A stretch of DNA of 64,000 nt from NCBI GenBank assembly GCA_947593975.1, contig CANQDW010000002.1, positions 18,139 through 82,138 of the forward strand. The letters are read 5' to 3'. The translations under genes were made by a program, and so were the position numbers. How positions within the stretch are numbered: position 1 is the stretch's first letter; every line of letters starts with the position of its first letter. Under the pieces are notes generated by a model that made no database searches, was not told where the DNA came from, and saw only the letters and a list, made by a program, of their open reading frames with translations. Shown here piece after piece: positions 1 to 7,952 of the stretch. Source of the DNA: an uncultured Lachnospiraceae bacterium (lineage in GTDB: Bacteria > Bacillota > Clostridia > Lachnospirales > Lachnospiraceae).

Positions 1-514
1 CGTAGGGTTTGACCTGGTTTTTAAGAAGCATGAGCATATCGCCGTAGACGACTGACATGATCCCTTTATATAACATCGGTATGGTAAGTTTAAAACCGCT
101 GAACTTTTCCATGCCCGAAAAGCTTAAAGATATGACCGGTACATATTCCATTCCCATGTTTTTAAGGGCTTTCCTGAGCAGTTTGATATAATTGGAAGCG
201 CGGCATCCGCCTCCGGTCTGAAATTGTATGAGCGCTACCTTGTGAGGGTCAAAATCGCCGCAGGTAAGCGCGTACAGCTGCTGCCCTATTGAACATATCG
301 CAGGATAGCACATATCGTTATGTACATACTGCAGTCCTGTGTCTATGACCTTTTTCCCCTGATAATGAAGAACTGTCAGATTATATCCGTAAAGATTAAA
401 AACTTCTTTCAGAAGTTTCATATGCATTGGGAAAATGTCCGGCGCGAGAATCTGATATTCTTTTTTCATTTCTTTGGTAAAATCAACTTTTGTATATTTA
501 TCGCTGTTGTCCAT
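1..514 (-). CDS. 2-hydroxyacyl-CoA dehydratase/activase-related protein (DUF2229 type), C-terminus cut by window edge
   Basis: The reverse strand reads open from an ATG at 514, preceded by GAGGGG seven bases upstream, to the window edge, so about 171 N-terminal residues are seen and the rest lies outside. The segment has the motif HNDMCYPA (Cys about residue 69) and GGGCRASN (Cys about 104), which resembles the C-terminal part of large activase/dehydratase proteins related to 2-hydroxyglutaryl-CoA dehydratase, where such cysteines bind an iron-sulfur cluster. The substrate cannot be told. Starting at this point suggests the family is split into separate polypeptides here. The family call rests on recall of motif similarity. 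Confidence 0.65.
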   Translation of the reverse strand, partial: MDNSDKYTKVDFTKEMKKEYQILAPDIFPMHMKLLKEVFNLYGYNLTVLHYQGKKVIDTGLQYVHNDMCYPAICSIGQQLYALTCGDFDPHKVALIQFQTGGGCRASNYIKLLRKALKNMGMEYVPVISLSFSGMEKFSGFKLTIPMLYKGIMSVVYGDMLMLLKNQVKPY

Positions 515-604
515 ATAGTACCCCTCATTTTACCCATTTGAATTAATTAAACAATACTTTTAATTCAATTGTCAATATGTAAATAGTGTAAAAGACATAA
601 GGTA

Positions 605-633
605 TTGTTATTTTTTCCCGCGCCTTGTATAAT
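605..633 (+). promoter_or_regulatory. Sigma-A type promoter for the O-antigen-ligase-like gene and luxS
   Basis: TTGTTA at 605-610 and a perfect TATAAT at 628-633 are separated by 17 bases. The next start codon is 33 bases downstream. Confidence 0.6.
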
Positions 634-665
634 GTTCTACATATTACGGCAGGGAGGAAAATATA

Positions 666-2402
666 TTGGCGGGAAAAAATACGTTAAAATATATTCCGTT
701 ATTTGTCATATTGTGCGTCGTCCCGTTCATTGTCCGGATCACGGTTACGGACTGCGGGCTTTCGGTATACGACTGGTTTTCCAAAAGCAGCACGGAATAT
801 GATTTTTTCCTTATATATAAAATGTATGGTATAATAATCGCCGCCGTGATAATGTTTGTAATGCTTATAGCGTATCTGCATAAAGGTAAGCGTATAAGCG
901 GCGCGATACTTATATCTTTGTTATTATATACCGTTTTTGCGGTTTTGTCAGCAGTATTTGCGCATAATCCGAAAGACGCGTTCTTCGGGGGTTATGCGCA
1001 GCACGAGCCGGTAACGGCGCTTGCCGCCTATGTTATCATATTTATTTATGCATACTGTGTGTTTGATTCAAAAAAAGCGCTTGTGATATTCATAAAGACA
1101 GCAGTGGCGGGCGCCTTTGTTATGGCGATTTTAGGAGTGCTTCAATGGCTTGGCGCCGACTTTTTTACCACTTATGCGGGAAGATGGCTCATATCGCTGT
1201 CAAGCGGCATCGATCCGTCGCGGATATCCGCGTCGTTTGGAAAAGGCGTGGTATATATGACGTTATATAATCCTAATTACGCAGGGGTATATTCAGCGCT
1301 TATGATACCGATCTGCGCAGCCGGGGTATATGCGGTAAAGAATATATGGTTTAAGGCGGTATCGGCAGTAACCGCGGTAATGCTTGCACTCTGCATTATC
1401 GGCTCAGGGTCTGAGACAGGGCTGTATGCGTTTATTGCTGAGTGCGTGATCTTTATATTGGTCCGTATATATATTTATAATAAAATGGCGGGACGTATTC
1501 TTTTGTATACGGTTTTTTTGGCAGTCATCCCGGCGTTATTTTATATATGCGAAAAGAGCATTGTGCATAAAAGCATCTATCCGCTTGAGCGAATGGAAGT
1601 ATCAAAAGACGGCGTGGATATACGTATAAGGGGCAAAAACCTTCATATAATAAGCGGCGCAAAAAGTCAAAACGCCGGTATAACCGTATATGAAGGAGAT
1701 ATGGAGCCTGTTAAGCTTTCCGAGTCAGAAGGCGCATATACGATCGTATCGTCTGACGCCGCATATGAGGGGCTGTATTTTAGGACGGGCGTATCTGAAG
1801 AAGGCTTAGAGGGCTTTAATGTAATATGTAATGATGTGAGCCTGTTTTTTACCAATGACAATGAAGAAGGCAGATATTATTACCGCAATGTATATGGAAA
1901 GTATACGGAAGATATAGGAAATCCGGCAAACGGCGGGCTTAGGTTTGCTGACGGTCTGGCGTCGCACAGAGGCTATATATGGTCGGAAACGATACCGCTT
2001 ATTATGAAGCATATTTTTATCGGATGCGGACCGGATAATTTTATATATGAATTTCCGAATAACGATTATCTGTCGCTTATAAACAACGGATACAGCGGGT
2101 CGGTAGTGACAAGACCGCACAATATGTATCTGCAGACAGCTGTGCAGACAGGTGTTTTGTCGCTTGTATCCGTGATTTTTTTGTATGTTATATATTTTAT
2201 AAGCAGTATGCGCATAATAAGGAATATGAGTAAGATATCGGAAACCGGCGTCATATGCATATCGATATTTGCCGGTGTCGCCGGATATATGATATGCGGG
2301 CTGTCAAACGATTCGTCTGTGTGTACTGCGCCGTTATTCTGGGTAATTTTTGCAGCAGGTTTTTGCTGTAATAATATTATAAAAAAAGGGGAGAAATCAT
2401 AA
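666..2402 (+). CDS. O-antigen ligase/polymerase-like membrane protein (Wzy_C type)
   Basis: A 578-residue protein with many hydrophobic segments over residues 5-290 and again at about 485-575. A large polar region at about 300-470 should lie outside the membrane and precedes a RPHNMYLQ motif near 482, the His-Asn motif typical of O-antigen ligase/Wzy polymerases. These proteins join or polymerise undecaprenyl-linked glycans on the outer face of the membrane. The start is TTG, preceded by GGGAGGAAA. The stop directly abuts the luxS start. No glycosyltransferase genes are adjacent, so the glycan is unknown and the function is family-level only. Confidence 0.7.
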   Translation: MAGKNTLKYIPLFVILCVVPFIVRITVTDCGLSVYDWFSKSSTEYDFFLIYKMYGIIIAAVIMFVMLIAYLHKGKRISGAILISLLLYTVFAVLSAVFAHNPKDAFFGGYAQHEPVTALAAYVIIFIYAYCVFDSKKALVIFIKTAVAGAFVMAILGVLQWLGADFFTTYAGRWLISLSSGIDPSRISASFGKGVVYMTLYNPNYAGVYSALMIPICAAGVYAVKNIWFKAVSAVTAVMLALCIIGSGSETGLYAFIAECVIFILVRIYIYNKMAGRILLYTVFLAVIPALFYICEKSIVHKSIYPLERMEVSKDGVDIRIRGKNLHIISGAKSQNAGITVYEGDMEPVKLSESEGAYTIVSSDAAYEGLYFRTGVSEEGLEGFNVICNDVSLFFTNDNEEGRYYYRNVYGKYTEDIGNPANGGLRFADGLASHRGYIWSETIPLIMKHIFIGCGPDNFIYEFPNNDYLSLINNGYSGSVVTRPHNMYLQTAVQTGVLSLVSVIFLYVIYFISSMRIIRNMSKISETGVICISIFAGVAGYMICGLSNDSSVCTAPLFWVIFAAGFCCNNIIKKGEKS

Positions 2403-2882
2403 ATGGAACTTATAGCAAGCTTTAAGGTTGACCATATGAGGCTTTTGCCGGGAATCTATGTGTCAAGGAAGGATACTGTGGGAAAAGAAGTCCTTACAAC
2501 ATTTGATATAAGGATGACGAGGCCGAATTTTGAGCCGGTAATGAATACTGCGGAATGTCATACGATAGAACATCTTGCCGCAACTTATCTTAGAAATCAT
2601 GAAAAATGGGGCGGTAAGATCGTGTATTTCGGACCTATGGGATGCAGGACGGGATTTTACCTTATCCTTGCGGGAGATTATGAATCAAAAGATGTTGCCG
2701 GGCTTATTACCGGAATGTATGAATTTATACGTGATTTTTCGGGAGAAGTCCCCGGAGCGCAGCCCGGTTCCTGCGGCAATTATATGGATATGAACCTTCC
2801 TATGGCGAAATATCTTGCCGATAAGTATCTTAAAGAGGTGCTTTACGATATTACGCCCGACAGGCTTAATTATCCGGAATAA
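2403..2882 (+). CDS. luxS: S-ribosylhomocysteine lyase LuxS
   Basis: Cleaves S-ribosylhomocysteine to homocysteine and DPD, the autoinducer-2 precursor, in the activated methyl cycle. The 159-residue length is normal. The metal-binding HTIEH motif is at residues 53-57 and the third metal ligand Cys124 lies in GSCGNY; the active-site Cys81 is in MGCRTG. The ATG follows the TAA of the upstream membrane protein without a gap, and GGGGAG inside that gene serves as ribosome binding site, so the two are probably co-translated. No SAM riboswitch is visible and no pfs gene is nearby. Confidence 0.96.
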   Translation: MELIASFKVDHMRLLPGIYVSRKDTVGKEVLTTFDIRMTRPNFEPVMNTAECHTIEHLAATYLRNHEKWGGKIVYFGPMGCRTGFYLILAGDYESKDVAGLITGMYEFIRDFSGEVPGAQPGSCGNYMDMNLPMAKYLADKYLKEVLYDITPDRLNYPE

Positions 2883-2937
2883 GTAAGGGTAAGACCGGCG
2901 ATATTACAGAAAATACATGAATCTTAAATTAGCCTAT

Positions 2938-2966
2938 TGCATAAATTAATATGAAATATTATTATA
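2938..2966 (+). promoter_or_regulatory. Promoter for the paired hypothetical genes
   Basis: TTGCAT at 2938-2943 and TATTAT at 2961-2966 with a 17-base spacer, about 18 bases before the start codon at 2984. Confidence 0.5.
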
Positions 2967-2983
2967 AATGAGATGGTTTTATT

Positions 2984-3397
2984 ATGCAGAATCGTCAGGT
3001 AAATATGCTAAAGGCTGCAATGCCGTATACGGCGCCAAGACTCAGAAAACCCATGCAGATACTTATCCAGGCGGAAGAACTTGCGTTATATATGCAGAAA
3101 GATGAGGAAGAAGAGATAAGGGCGTGCAATCTGGAGACTGTCGGAGACGTCGAAGGGATGATGGAGAGCGTAAGGCAGTATTGTAACGAGCCGGAGCAGG
3201 AAACCGTGAATATGATACTTAATTTTATAAGGGCGCAGAACTTTTACAGAAGATACAGGAATTATATGCAGGCATATAAAAATAACAGCGAATCCGGTAT
3301 GATGGATTTCCTTATGTCGCAATTATCGCCCGAACAGCAGAATATGTTCAGCCGCATGAACAATATTAAGAATAATGAGCAGGGTGATGCCGTATGA
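2984..3397 (+). CDS. Hypothetical protein, charged helical
   Basis: A 137-residue soluble protein that I do not recognise. It is rich in Met, Gln and Glu, with an acidic run (DEEEEEI) near residue 40 and predicted helices throughout; there is no signal peptide or membrane segment. Its last four bases overlap the ATG of the next small gene (ATGA), which indicates translational coupling and a shared role. The ribosome binding site is weak (GAGATGG). It sits between luxS and trpS, which gives no functional clue. Composition matches the neighbours, so there is no sign of transfer. Confidence 0.7.
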   Translation: MQNRQVNMLKAAMPYTAPRLRKPMQILIQAEELALYMQKDEEEEIRACNLETVGDVEGMMESVRQYCNEPEQETVNMILNFIRAQNFYRRYRNYMQAYKNNSESGMMDFLMSQLSPEQQNMFSRMNNIKNNEQGDAV

Positions 3398-3663
3398 ATA
3401 ATTCCTGGATGAACAACCCTATGTGGCTTAATATGGATGCGGGCAAGAAGGCAGTGATAGAAGGACTTATGAAAAACGGCGCCGGAAAGGGCGTAAATGA
3501 TTCGGCGGCCCTTATAATGGCGGCAATGTCAGGAATGAAAAAGAATAACATGTCTTTTTCAAAAGAAGAAGCGGATATACTTATAGAAGCTATGACAGGC
3601 GGCATGAGCCCGGAAGAAAAAGCACGGGTCGAGATGATGAAGAGCTTTATTAAGAACAGGTGA
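3394..3663 (+). CDS. Small hypothetical Met-rich protein coupled to the upstream gene
   Basis: An 89-residue soluble protein, not recognised. It is rich in Met, Asn, Lys and Gly and looks mostly helical (for example GLMKNGAGKG and EEADILIEAMTGGM). It overlaps the preceding gene by four bases (ATGA), so the two are very likely made together. The pair resembles small helical proteins found in Clostridia, but I cannot name a family. A long GC-rich inverted repeat follows at 3673-3715 before trpS. Confidence 0.7.
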   Translation: MNNSWMNNPMWLNMDAGKKAVIEGLMKNGAGKGVNDSAALIMAAMSGMKKNNMSFSKEEADILIEAMTGGMSPEEKARVEMMKSFIKNR

Positions 3664-3672
3664 TAATTATAA

Positions 3673-3715
3673 CCGTTACCGCATCATGTTATATCGTTAA
3701 TGTGTGCGGTAACGG
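3673..3715. terminator. Hairpin between the hypothetical pair and trpS
   Basis: An 11-base perfect inverted repeat (CCGTTACCGCA at 3673-3683, TGCGGTAACGG at 3705-3715) with a 21-base loop. The following ATTTAT is not a strong T tract, so it may be a weak terminator or an RNA-stabilising or regulatory structure in the trpS leader. Confidence 0.5.
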
Positions 3716-3757
3716 ATTTATGATATGAATACCAATAATATATGGGAGGCAATAAAC

Positions 3758-4765
3758 ATGGAAGATAAGAAAAAGATCCTTTACAGCGGAATGCAGGCAA
3801 CAGGAAACCTTACGCTTGGCAATTACCTGGGCGCTTTAAGGAACTGGAAGACGCTTAATGAAGAATATGAATGTTTTTTCGGAGTAATGGATTTTCATTC
3901 GCTGACGGTAAGGCAGAATCCGGCGGAGTTTAGGCAGAGGGCGCGTAATCTTTTTGCGCTTTATGTGGCGGCAGGGCTGGATCCCGAAAAGAATTGTATA
4001 TATTTCCAGTCGCATGTATCAACTCATGCGGAGCTTAGCTGGATACTTAACTGTTATACTTATATGGGCGAATTAAACAGAATGACGCAGTTTAAGGACA
4101 AGGCTTCAAAACATTCTGATAATATAAATGCAGGTCTGTATACTTATCCCGTGCTTATGGCAGCTGATATCCTGCTTTATCAGGCAGATGTCGTGCCTGT
4201 AGGAAAGGACCAGCTCCAGCACCTTGAGATAACAAGGGATATCGCGCAGAGATTTAACGGGCTCTACGGCGATGTATTTACTGTTCCGAAGCCTTATACA
4301 GGCAAGATAGGAGCGGGTGTAAAGAGCCTTCAGAATCCGGAAAAGAAGATGTCCAAATCCGATGAAAACCCAAATGCGAGCATATATCTTATGGACGATG
4401 CGGATACCATAAGGCGTAAGTTCAAACGCGCGGTCACAGATTCGGATACGCAGGTGCGCTATGACGTTAAGGAAAAACCGGGAATATCCAACCTTATGGA
4501 TATATACGGCGCCGTAACGGGCAAAGATATGAAAGATATAGAGTCGGAGTTTGCGGGCGTCGGCTACGGGGATTTTAAAGCTGCGGTCGGCGAGGCGGTT
4601 GCAGGCCTTCTTGCGCCTATGCAGGAAAGGTTTGAAGAGATAAAGAATGATAAGGAATACCTTGACAGGGTTATCGGGGCAAATGATGAGAAAGCATTCT
4701 ATGTCTCGAATAAGACGCTTCGCAAGGTAAAGAAAAAGGTAGGGCTTACCGACAGGATAAAGTAA
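3758..4765 (+). CDS. trpS: Tryptophan--tRNA ligase
   Basis: Class I aminoacyl-tRNA synthetase charging tRNA-Trp. The 335-residue length is typical. The N-terminal stretch GNLTLGNYLGAL contains the HIGH-equivalent, and KMSKS is present near residue 198 (EKKMSKSDENP). The frame is open to 3725, but the ATG at 3758 sits eight bases after GGGAGG and gives the usual N-terminus (MEDKKKILYSGMQ). No T-box leader is visible upstream. The gene is followed 19 bases later by aroC in the same direction. Confidence 0.96.
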   Translation: MEDKKKILYSGMQATGNLTLGNYLGALRNWKTLNEEYECFFGVMDFHSLTVRQNPAEFRQRARNLFALYVAAGLDPEKNCIYFQSHVSTHAELSWILNCYTYMGELNRMTQFKDKASKHSDNINAGLYTYPVLMAADILLYQADVVPVGKDQLQHLEITRDIAQRFNGLYGDVFTVPKPYTGKIGAGVKSLQNPEKKMSKSDENPNASIYLMDDADTIRRKFKRAVTDSDTQVRYDVKEKPGISNLMDIYGAVTGKDMKDIESEFAGVGYGDFKAAVGEAVAGLLAPMQERFEEIKNDKEYLDRVIGANDEKAFYVSNKTLRKVKKKVGLTDRIK

Positions 4766-4784
4766 GCGGTTTCAGGAGGTTATT

Positions 4785-5882
4785 ATGGCAGGTTCGGTAT
4801 TTGGCGATATATTCAGGGTTACGACCTGGGGCGAATCACATGGGACGGCGGTAGGCGTCGCAGTTGACGGCTGCCCCGCGGGGGTCCGCATAAATGAGGA
4901 AATGATTCAGAAATACATGGATAGGAGAAAACCCGGCGCGGTAAAATATTCCACAAAACGCAGGGAAGATGATGAGATAAAGATCCTTTCGGGCGTATTT
5001 GAAGGAAAGACTACGGGGACGCCGATATCCATGCTCGTGGTCAATAAAGACCACAGGTCTGCCGACTATACTGAGATTGCTTCATATTACAGACCCGGAC
5101 ATGCTGATTATACATTTGATATGAAATATGGTTTCAGGGATTACAGGGGCGGAGGACGTTCCTCGGGACGAGAGACCATAGGAAGGGTAGCGGCAGGCGC
5201 AGTTGCGATGCTCATACTCGGCGAACTCGGGATATCCGTAAACGCTTATACAAAAAGCATAGGCCCGGTATGCGTATCAGGCGATAATATGGATATGGAT
5301 TACGTAAAAGAAAGTCCCGTGTATATGCCTGACAGGGAGGCTTCGGAAAGAGCGGAGGAATATCTGAAAAAATGCGCGGCGGAAAAGAATTCTGCCGGAG
5401 GCGTTGTGGAATGTGTCGTAAGGGGACTTCCGGCAGGGATTGGCGATCCCGTATTTGACAAACTTGACGCGAATATTGCAAAAGCAGTAATGTCTATAGG
5501 CGCCGTAAAGGGAATCGAGATAGGCGACGGCTTTAAGGCGGCGCAGGCTTTGGGCACTGATAATAATGATGGATTTGGGGTAAAAGACGGAAAAACGGTT
5601 AAGCTGTCAAACCATTCGGGAGGAGTGCTCGGCGGGATAAGCGACGGAAGCGACTTCGTATTCCGGGCGGCTTTTAAGCCAACTCCGTCGGTTGCCGCAA
5701 AGCAGAGAAGCGTTAACAGATCGAAAGAACAGATAGATATAGAGATCAAAGGAAGACATGACCCGGTTATAGTGCCGAGGGCGGTCGTCGTCGTTGAAGC
5801 AATGGCGGCAGTCACGATCACAGATATGCTGTTTAAAGGAATGTCCGCGACTATTTCAGGCATAAAGGATTTTTACTGTTAA
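4785..5882 (+). CDS. aroC: Chorismate synthase
   Basis: Converts 5-enolpyruvylshikimate-3-phosphate to chorismate using reduced FMN, the last common step for aromatic amino acids. The 365 residues include the signatures TTWGESHG near the N-terminus and the conserved FRDYRGGGRSSGRET stretch. A strong AGGAGG lies eight bases before the ATG. It follows trpS closely, a logical pairing around tryptophan, and the two are probably one operon. No other shikimate genes are in the window. Confidence 0.96.
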   Translation: MAGSVFGDIFRVTTWGESHGTAVGVAVDGCPAGVRINEEMIQKYMDRRKPGAVKYSTKRREDDEIKILSGVFEGKTTGTPISMLVVNKDHRSADYTEIASYYRPGHADYTFDMKYGFRDYRGGGRSSGRETIGRVAAGAVAMLILGELGISVNAYTKSIGPVCVSGDNMDMDYVKESPVYMPDREASERAEEYLKKCAAEKNSAGGVVECVVRGLPAGIGDPVFDKLDANIAKAVMSIGAVKGIEIGDGFKAAQALGTDNNDGFGVKDGKTVKLSNHSGGVLGGISDGSDFVFRAAFKPTPSVAAKQRSVNRSKEQIDIEIKGRHDPVIVPRAVVVVEAMAAVTITDMLFKGMSATISGIKDFYC

Positions 5883-5953
5883 TGTGACACAATCCCATAC
5901 AGGCTCATACAATAATATAGACAGCCTTGAAAAAGAAAGATGTGGGAGAGATC

Positions 5954-6136
5954 ATGAGAAATTATAGAAAATTTTATAACAGTACCTGCGCGGGAAAGTC
6001 GGACGATAAAGATAAATACGATAAAACAGGCGCCTGCGGGCAAAGTAAGGAAACGAGGTCTAAAGTTATAATAGATGATAATTCTATATATGAGATAGAT
6101 CTGGACTGCTGCGAGCGTAAAATGAAGAACCTTTAG
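5954..6136 (+). CDS. Small Cys-containing hypothetical protein
   Basis: A 60-residue protein, not recognised. The ATG at 5954 is preceded by GTGGGAGAG and is a better start than the TTG upstream. It is hydrophilic and Lys/Asp-rich with four cysteines: one near residue 12, one near 31, and a CC pair near 52 in DLDCCERKMKNL. It has no signal peptide. The gene ends just before a 12-base hairpin and faces the TSCPD gene. A small metal- or redox-active protein is possible but unsupported. Confidence 0.5.
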   Translation: MRNYRKFYNSTCAGKSDDKDKYDKTGACGQSKETRSKVIIDDNSIYEIDLDCCERKMKNL

Positions 6137-6154
6137 GGACTTTTTTGCGGCTAT

Positions 6155-6191
6155 ATATTGTCTGCCGGCGTTTTGTGCGGGCAGACAATAT
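6155..6191. terminator. Bidirectional hairpin between convergent genes
   Basis: A perfect 12-base stem (ATATTGTCTGCC at 6155-6166 and GGCAGACAATAT at 6180-6191) with a 13-base loop, placed between the small Cys protein gene and the convergent TSCPD gene. It lacks a good T tract on either side, so its strength as a terminator is uncertain. Confidence 0.6.
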
Positions 6192-6213
6192 GTGCCGGGA
6201 TGCATAAGCCGGC

Positions 6214-6471
6214 TCATGCCTGCGCTGCGTTATATGCTTCCCTGACCGCTTTGGCTAACTGGTCGGCGCAGGAAGTGGAACGCATGCCGCATGTATTGCC
6301 GGCAAGCTTGCTCTCGATCTCATCAACGGTCCATCCGTCTACAAGTTTGGAGATAGCCTTAAGGTTTCCGTTACAGCCTCCAAGAAATGAAATATTGGTA
6401 ATAACATCTCCGTTTATATCAAAACTTATTACCTGAGAACATGTATTTTTTGTTTTGTAATCGTAATGCAT
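6214..6471 (-). CDS. TSCPD domain protein (TIGR03905 type)
   Basis: An 85-residue protein with conserved FLGGCNGNL near residue 30, GNTCGMRSTSCADQL near 59-73 and a C-terminal helix. This is the TSCPD domain, also found at the C-terminus of some B12-dependent ribonucleotide reductases, here as a stand-alone protein. Its exact role is unknown; the conserved cysteines suggest metal binding. The ATG at 6471 has AGGAGG spaced nine bases upstream, so the longer upstream frame is not used. It lies downstream of trkH on the same strand. Confidence 0.85.
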   Translation of the reverse strand: MHYDYKTKNTCSQVISFDINGDVITNISFLGGCNGNLKAISKLVDGWTVDEIESKLAGNTCGMRSTSCADQLAKAVREAYNAAQA

Positions 6472-6499
6472 TATAATGTCACCTCCTCTTTTGGTCTGA

Positions 6500-7939
6500 T
6501 TATTTTTTCCAGGTTGACGGTACAAATAATATGAGCATCGGCATCAGTTCCAGACGTCCTGCCAGCATGTCAAACATAAGGACAAATTTGGACAGGTCGG
6601 AAAAGCTGCTGAAATTCCCGCAGGGACCCACTGCGTTAAGTCCCGGGCCTATATTATTAAGCGTAGCGGCAACGGCGGTAAAATTCGTAACAAGATCCAT
6701 GGAATCCAAAGATATTATCAATAATGAAACCACAAATATAACAGCGTATATTATTATAAACGCGTTTATTGAGCGTATTACTTCGTGGCTTACCGTATGC
6801 CCGTCCATTTTCAGCTTTTTTACGCTCCTGGGATGACAGGTCATAAGTATCTCTTTTCGTACGCCCTTTAAAAGCAGTATGATCCTGGATACTTTAATGC
6901 CGCCTCCCGTGCTTCCGGCGCACGCTCCGATAAACATTAATATTACAAGTATTGTCTGCGACAAAGGAGGCCATGCATTAAAATCCGCAGTAGAAAAACC
7001 TGTGGTAGTAATAATGGAAGCCACCTGGAACGCAGCATGGTGGAACGCCTCATAAAACGACGGGAACATAGGGATAACATTTACCGTGATAAGCAATACG
7101 GATACTGCGATGACGGCAAGATATACGCGTACTTCGGTCAGGCGAAACGCCTGAGACGCCCTTTTTCTCAAAAGCAGGTAATATACGTTAAAATTAATGC
7201 CGAATAATATCATGGCTGCCGTTACTATAGACTGCTGAAGGCCGGTATAACCTGCAAGGCTGTCATTTTTTATGGCAAAGCCTCCGGTTCCGGCGGAACC
7301 AAACGTCAGCGTAAGAGAATCAAATAAAGGCGTGCCCGCGCACAAAAGCAATATGATCTGGAACACGGTTAACGAAAGATATATTGAATACAGTATCATG
7401 GCGGTAGTTTTTACTTTGGGAACAAGCTTGCTTACGCTTGGACCCGGGCTTTCCGCGCGCATAATGCGCATACCCGCGCCGCCTGCTTTCATTGGAAGAA
7501 ATGCAAGGATAAATACAAGTACGCCCATGCCTCCGATCCAGTGCGTAAAGCTCCTCCAGAACAGATTGGATTTTGAAAGGGCTTCCACGTCGGTAAGTAT
7601 GCTTGAACCGGTAGTAGTAAAGCCCGATGCGGTTTCAAAAAGGGCGTCGGGGAAATGCGGTATATCTCCTGATATGAAAAAAGGGAGCGAGCCGAATATG
7701 CTTAATATGATCCAGCTTAAGGAAACGATGACAAGCCCTTCCCTTACGTAGATCGTTCTGTCTTTTATTTTTATCCGCATGGATAAAAGCCCGAAAAGCG
7801 CGCAGGCAGCCATCGTGGCAAGATAGGCAAAACCGTCCGGTTCCCTGTAAATTACCGATACAGCCAGCGGAAGTATCATAAACATTGCTTCAAAAAGAGA
7901 TACCTGGCCTAACATGTGGATGATCATTTTGTAATTCAT
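6500..7939 (-). CDS. trkH: TrkH family potassium uptake membrane subunit
   Basis: The 479-residue integral membrane subunit of a Trk/Ktr potassium transporter. The four selectivity-filter repeats are visible as GFTTTGSS (about 107), GTGGFA (about 220), TTTGFS (about 310) and NNIGPG (about 430). It moves K+ with H+ or Na+ across the cytoplasmic membrane and needs the TrkA partner encoded 13 bases upstream. Together they form a trkA-trkH operon. No residue that would break the pore is evident. Confidence 0.93.
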   Translation of the reverse strand: MNYKMIIHMLGQVSLFEAMFMILPLAVSVIYREPDGFAYLATMAACALFGLLSMRIKIKDRTIYVREGLVIVSLSWIILSIFGSLPFFISGDIPHFPDALFETASGFTTTGSSILTDVEALSKSNLFWRSFTHWIGGMGVLVFILAFLPMKAGGAGMRIMRAESPGPSVSKLVPKVKTTAMILYSIYLSLTVFQIILLLCAGTPLFDSLTLTFGSAGTGGFAIKNDSLAGYTGLQQSIVTAAMILFGINFNVYYLLLRKRASQAFRLTEVRVYLAVIAVSVLLITVNVIPMFPSFYEAFHHAAFQVASIITTTGFSTADFNAWPPLSQTILVILMFIGACAGSTGGGIKVSRIILLLKGVRKEILMTCHPRSVKKLKMDGHTVSHEVIRSINAFIIIYAVIFVVSLLIISLDSMDLVTNFTAVAATLNNIGPGLNAVGPCGNFSSFSDLSKFVLMFDMLAGRLELMPMLILFVPSTWKK

Positions 7940-7952
7940 AATGCATATACTC

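Noticed and set aside
3664..3757. T-box leader before trpS
   Set aside because: No T-box sequence (AGGGUGGNACCGCG) and the region is too short; only a simple hairpin is seen.
5300..5863. 187-codon reverse frame inside aroC
   Set aside because: Antisense shadow of a conserved gene; Ser/Ile/Pro-rich with no motif.
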